DNA of 41,045 bases from Fuerstiella sp. (GTDB lineage Bacteria; Planctomycetota; Planctomycetia; Planctomycetales; Planctomycetaceae), in assembly GCA_029941865.1 (NCBI GenBank), contig JAPYTO010000031.1, forward strand, positions 1-41,045. The letters run 5' to 3'. A program made the translations under genes and the position numbers. Under the pieces are notes generated by a model, which was not told the origin of the DNA, ran no database searches, and saw only the letters and a program-made list of their open reading frames with translations. Each line of letters begins with the position of its first letter. Position 1 is the first letter of the stretch. Of the stretch, positions 37,057 through 41,045 are shown one piece after another.

Positions 37057-37461
37057 TCAGGACTGTCGAAAATAGCTGGCTGCGTTGCGGGGCTGACGCT
37101 TCTTCTGCCAATACGAGTCAGTCTCGGCTTTCTGCAACTTCAGAGCATCCCGTCGCATCAGCCGGAACACGATACCCATCGGCACAAAGACGAACAGATA
37201 AACCGAAAACAGGATTGCCTCGGCCATCACAAGTCCGATTGGAATCGCTGCCACCGACAACCCGATAAACAACGGTTTGACAGCTTTGGGCAAGAAAAAA
37301 GAAACCACACCAACCACAGCACCGATGCCCGCCATCGTGCCAATGACCGGCGTCGAGGCCCCCCAGATCAGCGCCAACATTGGCAGCGCGACAACAGCAA
37401 TGCCACCGAACTGTCTCAGCTGACGATCAGTGGGCTTCCAGTTGATTTCGACTAATGCCAT
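37057..37461 (-). CDS. SxtJ family small membrane protein
   Basis: The 134-residue product begins with a short polar stretch (ALVEINWKPTDRQLRQFG) and then three to four hydrophobic helices (about residues 20-35, 42-58, 63-75 and 78-98), ending in a basic tail. Sequence and position fit the SxtJ family, named from the saxitoxin cluster, where it sits beside a carbamoyltransferase. Here too it directly follows a NodU/CmcH-type carbamoyltransferase, about 96 bp downstream. The function of the family is unknown; the recurrent pairing suggests it helps the carbamoyltransferase, perhaps by placing it near the membrane. Confidence 0.8.
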   Translation of the reverse strand: MALVEINWKPTDRQLRQFGGIAVVALPMLALIWGASTPVIGTMAGIGAVVGVVSFFLPKAVKPLFIGLSVAAIPIGLVMAEAILFSVYLFVFVPMGIVFRLMRRDALKLQKAETDSYWQKKRQPRNAASYFRQS

Positions 37462-37557
37462 AATTGATTTCGTTTTAACAGCACCGTTTGAGTGTGGAAT
37501 TCGAGCGGATCATCGGGTTCCGAGCGGCAGCTCGACTCGGCTGGCGGGCCGCCCCGC

Positions 37558-39399
37558 CTAATCAAGTTGAAACTGTTTCAGATGCTCATCCCGCTGAGCT
37601 TCATCCATCTGACGGGACTGTTGTGATTTTCGGACAACGTGACGACCAAGTACCAGCACATCCATGCCAGTCATCTGAAAACAACGGTAGGCGTCTTCCG
37701 GAGTACAGACAATTGGCTCGCTGCGAACGTTGAAACTCGTATTGATCATCACAGGACAGCCGGTCTTATCATAGAACTGCGTCATCATTTGATGCAGCAA
37801 TGGATTCCTGTCCGCTCCCACCGTTTGTATACGCGCCGAATAGTCGACGTGAGTGATTGCCGGTACGGATGACCGCACATAGTTAAGTTTCTCGATGCCG
37901 AAGCTTTGCTCATAGTCGTCCGGCAGTTCGTTCCGATGTGCTGCCAGAACGTCAGCCACGACCAGCATGTACGGCGATTCCTGGCCATCCTTCAGATCAA
38001 AGTACTCATGCACGTGTTCCTTCAGCACGATTGGTGCAAACGGTCGAAATGATTCTCGAAACTTGATTTTCAGGTTCATCACCGACTGCATTTTTTGGCT
38101 GCGAGCATCACCAATGATACTGCGAGCGCCCAGTGAGCGCGGCCCGAATTCCATGCGTCCCTGAAACCAGCCGATCACATTTTGCTGATCGATCAGGTCG
38201 GCAATCTGTTCGCACAGTTCACGATCCGTCGAACAGGTATCGAATTCCGCACCGACAGAAGTCAAAAACTCAGCAAGGGTGACGTCATCAAATTCCGGAC
38301 CAAGGTACGAACCTTTCTGAACATCCGAAGTCCCCACCTGCCGCGGGCGTTCCAACAACTGATGCCAGATAAACATGGCCGTGCCCAAAGCCCCTCCGGC
38401 ATCCCCGGCGGCAGGCTGGATCCAGATATTCTCAAACGGACTTTCCCGCAGCAATCGTCCGTTACCGACACAGTTCAGGGCAACTCCGCCTGCCATCACC
38501 AGGTTTTTTTCGCCCGTCGTTTCGTGCAGATGCTGAGCCGATCGCAGCATCACTTCTTCCGTAACCGATTGCACGGACGCCGCCAGATCCATTTCCCGCT
38601 GAGTTAACTCGGACTCAGGAGCTCGAGGCGGTCCACCGAACAGGTCGTGGAACCTGCCCGATGTCATCGTGAGTCCCTGGCAGTAATTGAAGTAGCTCAT
38701 ATCCATGTGGAATGAACCGTCTTCTTTCAGGTCCATCACGTGGTCAAGTATCAAGTCACGATATTTCGGCTCTCCGTAGGGAGCGAGTCCCATGATCTTG
38801 TATTCACCGCTATTCACTCGAAAGCCGGTGTAATAGGTGAAAGCCGAATACAGCAGGCCCAGTGAGTGCGGAAAACGCAGTTCGTCCGTCAGTTCAATGC
38901 GATTGCCTTTTCCAACGCCCAGACAGGACGTGGACCATTCACCAACACCGTCCAGCGTCATGATCGCCGCAGATTCAAATGGCGAAGGAAAGAATGCGCT
39001 GGCGGCATGAGATTCGTGGTGATCGGTGAAAACAATGTTGCCGCTGTACTCTCCACCCAGACCTTTGCGGATCTCTTTCGGAAGATGTAGTTTCTGTTTC
39101 AGCCACAGCGGAATCGCCCGCCGAAAGGAACGGTATCCTCGGGGCACATACGCCAGATAAGTTTCCAGCAGGCGTTCAAACTTGGTGAACGGCTTGTCAT
39201 AGAAGCCAACGTAATCCAGATCTTTCGCCGCGACGCCAGATTGGCGCAGACAGAAGTCGATCGCGTTGACTGGAAACTCGAAGTCATGTTTCTTCCGAGT
39301 AAACCGCTCTTCCTGAGCGGCCGCCACGATCTCACCATCAATGACCAGCGCTGCGGCTGAGTCATGATAGAAAGCAGAGATACCGAGAATTGCAGTCAT
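37558..39399 (-). CDS. O-carbamoyltransferase (NodU/CmcH/TobZ family)
   Basis: This enzyme transfers a carbamoyl group from carbamoyl phosphate, through carbamoyl-AMP, to a hydroxyl of a sugar or natural product. The N-terminal Kae1-like domain starts ILGISAFYHDSAAALVIDGE and has the metal-binding FTDHHESHAASAF (His127 and His131). NLVMAGGVALNCVGNGRLLR is the ATP-site strand, and the C-terminal domain has GRMEFGPRSLGARSIIGDAR and CPVMINTSFNVRSEPIV. At 613 residues it is full length. AGGA is well placed before the ATG. Upstream on the same strand are sugar-nucleotide epimerase genes, and an SxtJ-type gene follows, so a sugar of a surface glycan or small molecule is the likely acceptor. Confidence 0.94.
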   Translation of the reverse strand: MTAILGISAFYHDSAAALVIDGEIVAAAQEERFTRKKHDFEFPVNAIDFCLRQSGVAAKDLDYVGFYDKPFTKFERLLETYLAYVPRGYRSFRRAIPLWLKQKLHLPKEIRKGLGGEYSGNIVFTDHHESHAASAFFPSPFESAAIMTLDGVGEWSTSCLGVGKGNRIELTDELRFPHSLGLLYSAFTYYTGFRVNSGEYKIMGLAPYGEPKYRDLILDHVMDLKEDGSFHMDMSYFNYCQGLTMTSGRFHDLFGGPPRAPESELTQREMDLAASVQSVTEEVMLRSAQHLHETTGEKNLVMAGGVALNCVGNGRLLRESPFENIWIQPAAGDAGGALGTAMFIWHQLLERPRQVGTSDVQKGSYLGPEFDDVTLAEFLTSVGAEFDTCSTDRELCEQIADLIDQQNVIGWFQGRMEFGPRSLGARSIIGDARSQKMQSVMNLKIKFRESFRPFAPIVLKEHVHEYFDLKDGQESPYMLVVADVLAAHRNELPDDYEQSFGIEKLNYVRSSVPAITHVDYSARIQTVGADRNPLLHQMMTQFYDKTGCPVMINTSFNVRSEPIVCTPEDAYRCFQMTGMDVLVLGRHVVRKSQQSRQMDEAQRDEHLKQFQLD

Positions 39400-39576
39400 G
39401 GACTTCCTGTCGTTACTCGGTGGGCTTCAAAACCGGGGCGGGAAAGCCGCAGAGTTCGTTACAGTCGGTTTCACTCAGATGATAAGCATCGCCGATATTG
39501 CGAACCAAAGACAGATCAGCATTCTCTGACCGGAAATGTAGGTAAAATTCCGTCCAGAGGCTATCTCGGTCAGATA

Positions 39577-39925
39577 TCAACGAGTCGTTTGCGTCTGGTT
39601 CCGCAACTCGCAGGTGTCAGCATTGTGTCCGTCAGTCATGCTCTTTCCGCTGACGCGTGCAGTTCTCTGTAACCACGCTTCGACAATCTGACCGATCGTA
39701 TCCGTCAGCCCCTGAGAGATATCCCAGCCAGGATAGTGCTGCCGCATTTTTGCCAGATCGCTGTAATAGCAAATGTGATCACCAACGAGTGTCCCCCTGC
39801 GGTCCAAAAAAGACGGCTCGCTGATTATTGTCGACGCCGTGAATCTTCCAACCGGCCGCCGCAAAGTAGAGACAAACCTCTGACCCGATCAGTCCGGACG
39901 AACCGGTGACAAGTAGTTTCTTCAT
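39577..39925 (-). pseudogene. Internally deleted NAD-dependent sugar epimerase gene
   Basis: From the ATG at 39925 the first 48 codons read as the N terminus of an extended SDR epimerase ([16 protein letters not shown], then [20 protein letters not shown]) and stop at a TGA at 39779-39781. In another phase, starting within a few bases of that stop, the sequence continues as the C terminus of the same kind of protein ([20 protein letters not shown]) to a stop at 39577. Intact homologues are about 350 residues, so some 700 bases between the two ends appear to be missing, and the join is out of frame. The intact epimerase gene ends 24 nt upstream on the same strand, so this was probably the second gene of a tandem epimerase pair ahead of the carbamoyltransferase gene. 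Confidence 0.8.
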
Positions 39926-39949
39926 GTCATCTTCATCGGCCCTGGGCAA

Positions 39950-41017
39950 CTAATTCGAGAACCCAATCCAGTCAGACTGACTTTCCGCAAACGTCGCAAT
40001 TTCCGTCAGTACCTGTTGTACCGAAGTTGCGGGTTCCCAACCCCATTCTTCGGCAGCCAGTGAAGAGTCCAGCACGATCCATGGCAGGTCGAAAGGCCTG
40101 GGAGTCGTGTCCGCCGCGACGTCTCGATCGCCCCAGCGTTCCGCACACCAGTTGCTCATTTGGGCGAGTGACATCGCCGACTCGACGCCACCGGAAACAT
40201 TAACCACTTTAGGTCGGTCCCCGTTCCCGGCGGCACACTGTTTCAGCAGCAACGGAACAATATCCCGAGGATGCAGACAATCGCGAACCTGATGCCCATG
40301 ACCACCAAAACCGATGTACTTCAACGGCCGCTGTTCCTTCCAGCTATGCAGCCAGAAAGCAAAGATGCCCTGATCGGCTTTGCCAAACTGCCCGGCTCCG
40401 GCCATCACGCCACAACGATTAATCCAGACCGGAAAGTCAAAGGTATACCCATACTCCAGTGCGATCTGCTCGGAAGCAAGTTTAGTCGCCCCATACAGTG
40501 AGACAGGAGCTGTGGTCGAGAAGCCTTCCGAAATACCGCTGGCTGTGATCCCCACTGGAAGATTGTGACCCGCCGGGATGAACGCCTTACCAGATGGTTC
40601 GACCTGTAAACCGGCCAGAGGTGGAATCGAATACACCCGGCTGGTGCTCAACAATACGAACCCGGCTTTGTGTTGCTTGCAGTATTCCAGCAGATTGACG
40701 GTTCCCAGCAGATTGTAGTCGATCAGCTGACGACTGCTCGACTTGCCGTCCACGCCCGCCAGCACGCTTGGATTCGCAGCGGCATCAATGACCCAATCGA
40801 CGGGACCAACGGCATCCAGGTCAGTTGCCAGTCGGATATCACCGTGAACAACTTCGATCTCCCACGCCGCCAGGCGTTCCCTGTTGCGCCAGCTGCCATT
40901 CCGCGAAAGGTTGTCGATGCCGATAACCTGCAGATCCGCCACCGATAAATTTTCGCGCAGCTGAAGGGCGATCTCGCTGCCAACAAATCCGCAGATACCG
41001 GTGATCAGAATCTTCAA
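39950..41017 (-). CDS. NAD-dependent sugar-nucleotide epimerase (CDP-paratose 2-epimerase-like)
   Basis: The 355-residue protein is an extended SDR enzyme with the NAD loop ITGICGFVGSE at the N terminus, LSTSRVYSIPPLAGL in the catalytic region, and the Tyr/Lys pair in SLYGATKLASEQIALEYG. NRCGVMAGAGQFGKADQGIF and LKYIGFGGHGHQVRDCLH are close to CDP-paratose/tyvelose 2-epimerase family sequences. It would interconvert an NDP-sugar for the glycan modified by the downstream carbamoyltransferase. The start appears to be a TTG at 41017: the frame is closed by a TGA nine codons upstream, and no ATG or GTG lies between. The natural substrate cannot be fixed from sequence. Confidence 0.88.
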   Translation of the reverse strand: MKILITGICGFVGSEIALQLRENLSVADLQVIGIDNLSRNGSWRNRERLAAWEIEVVHGDIRLATDLDAVGPVDWVIDAAANPSVLAGVDGKSSSRQLIDYNLLGTVNLLEYCKQHKAGFVLLSTSRVYSIPPLAGLQVEPSGKAFIPAGHNLPVGITASGISEGFSTTAPVSLYGATKLASEQIALEYGYTFDFPVWINRCGVMAGAGQFGKADQGIFAFWLHSWKEQRPLKYIGFGGHGHQVRDCLHPRDIVPLLLKQCAAGNGDRPKVVNVSGGVESAMSLAQMSNWCAERWGDRDVAADTTPRPFDLPWIVLDSSLAAEEWGWEPATSVQQVLTEIATFAESQSDWIGFSN

Positions 41018-41045
41018 GATGTGTCGCTCACTCGTTTGAGATCAG

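Overview
This window looks like chromosomal DNA from a planctomycete. The strongest sign is the pair at 32.2-37.0 kb: a large c-type-cytochrome-domain protein with planctomycete-specific PSCyt1/DUF1549/DUF1553 architecture, followed by a DUF1501 Tat-exported protein. A second DUF1501 gene lies at 4.1-5.5 kb. All identifications rest on motifs, lengths and gene order read by eye; no database search was run.

Layout. 0-5.5 kb: the 3' part of an isoleucyl-tRNA synthetase gene, an unrecognised four-helix membrane protein, and a lone DUF1501 gene behind a run of ten C. 5.5-16.5 kb, minus strand: a surface-polysaccharide block with a GT4 glycosyltransferase, an MBOAT O-acyltransferase with an SGNH-like partner, two paralogous capsule-type transferases (one fused to a sulfotransferase), and an N-acetyl-sugar amidotransferase/HisH/HisF trio. 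17.3-25.0 kb, plus strand, divergent from the trio: an FkbM methyltransferase and a tightly coupled seven-gene operon (LegF, LegI, LegG, LegH, PtmE-like, LegB, LegC) matching the whole GDP-sugar route to CMP-legionaminic acid from GlcN-1-P onward. 25.2-29.2 kb: a sialidase-fold exported protein translationally coupled to a small membrane protein, then an MsbA-type ABC exporter. 29.8-31.6 kb: a PbgA/YejM-like membrane protein of the sulfatase superfamily. 32.2-37.0 kb: the cytochrome-domain/DUF1501 pair. 37.1-41.0 kb, minus strand: an SxtJ-family membrane protein, a NodU/CmcH-type carbamoyltransferase, a decayed sugar-nucleotide epimerase and an intact CDP-paratose-2-epimerase-like gene.

How they may work together (inference). 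The 5.5-29 kb region reads as a surface-glycan island. The plus-strand operon makes an activated nonulosonic acid. The divergent amidotransferase trio would change an N-acetyl group to an acetamidino group, the same pairing known from Legionella legionaminic acid. Capsule-type transferases would attach the sugars; MBOAT, sulfotransferase, FkbM and perhaps carbamoyltransferase enzymes would decorate them; the ABC exporter could move a lipid-linked product. No clear Wzx/Wzy or classical sialyltransferase is visible, so the two paralogous capsule-type transferases are the leading candidates for handling the nonulosonic acid.

Several starts were set by Shine-Dalgarno position and by GTGA/ATGA stop-start overlaps rather than by longest reading frame (HisH, HisF, LegG, LegI, GT4, the PbgA-like gene, the sialidase partner). 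I saw no tRNA, rRNA, CRISPR array, transposase or integrase.
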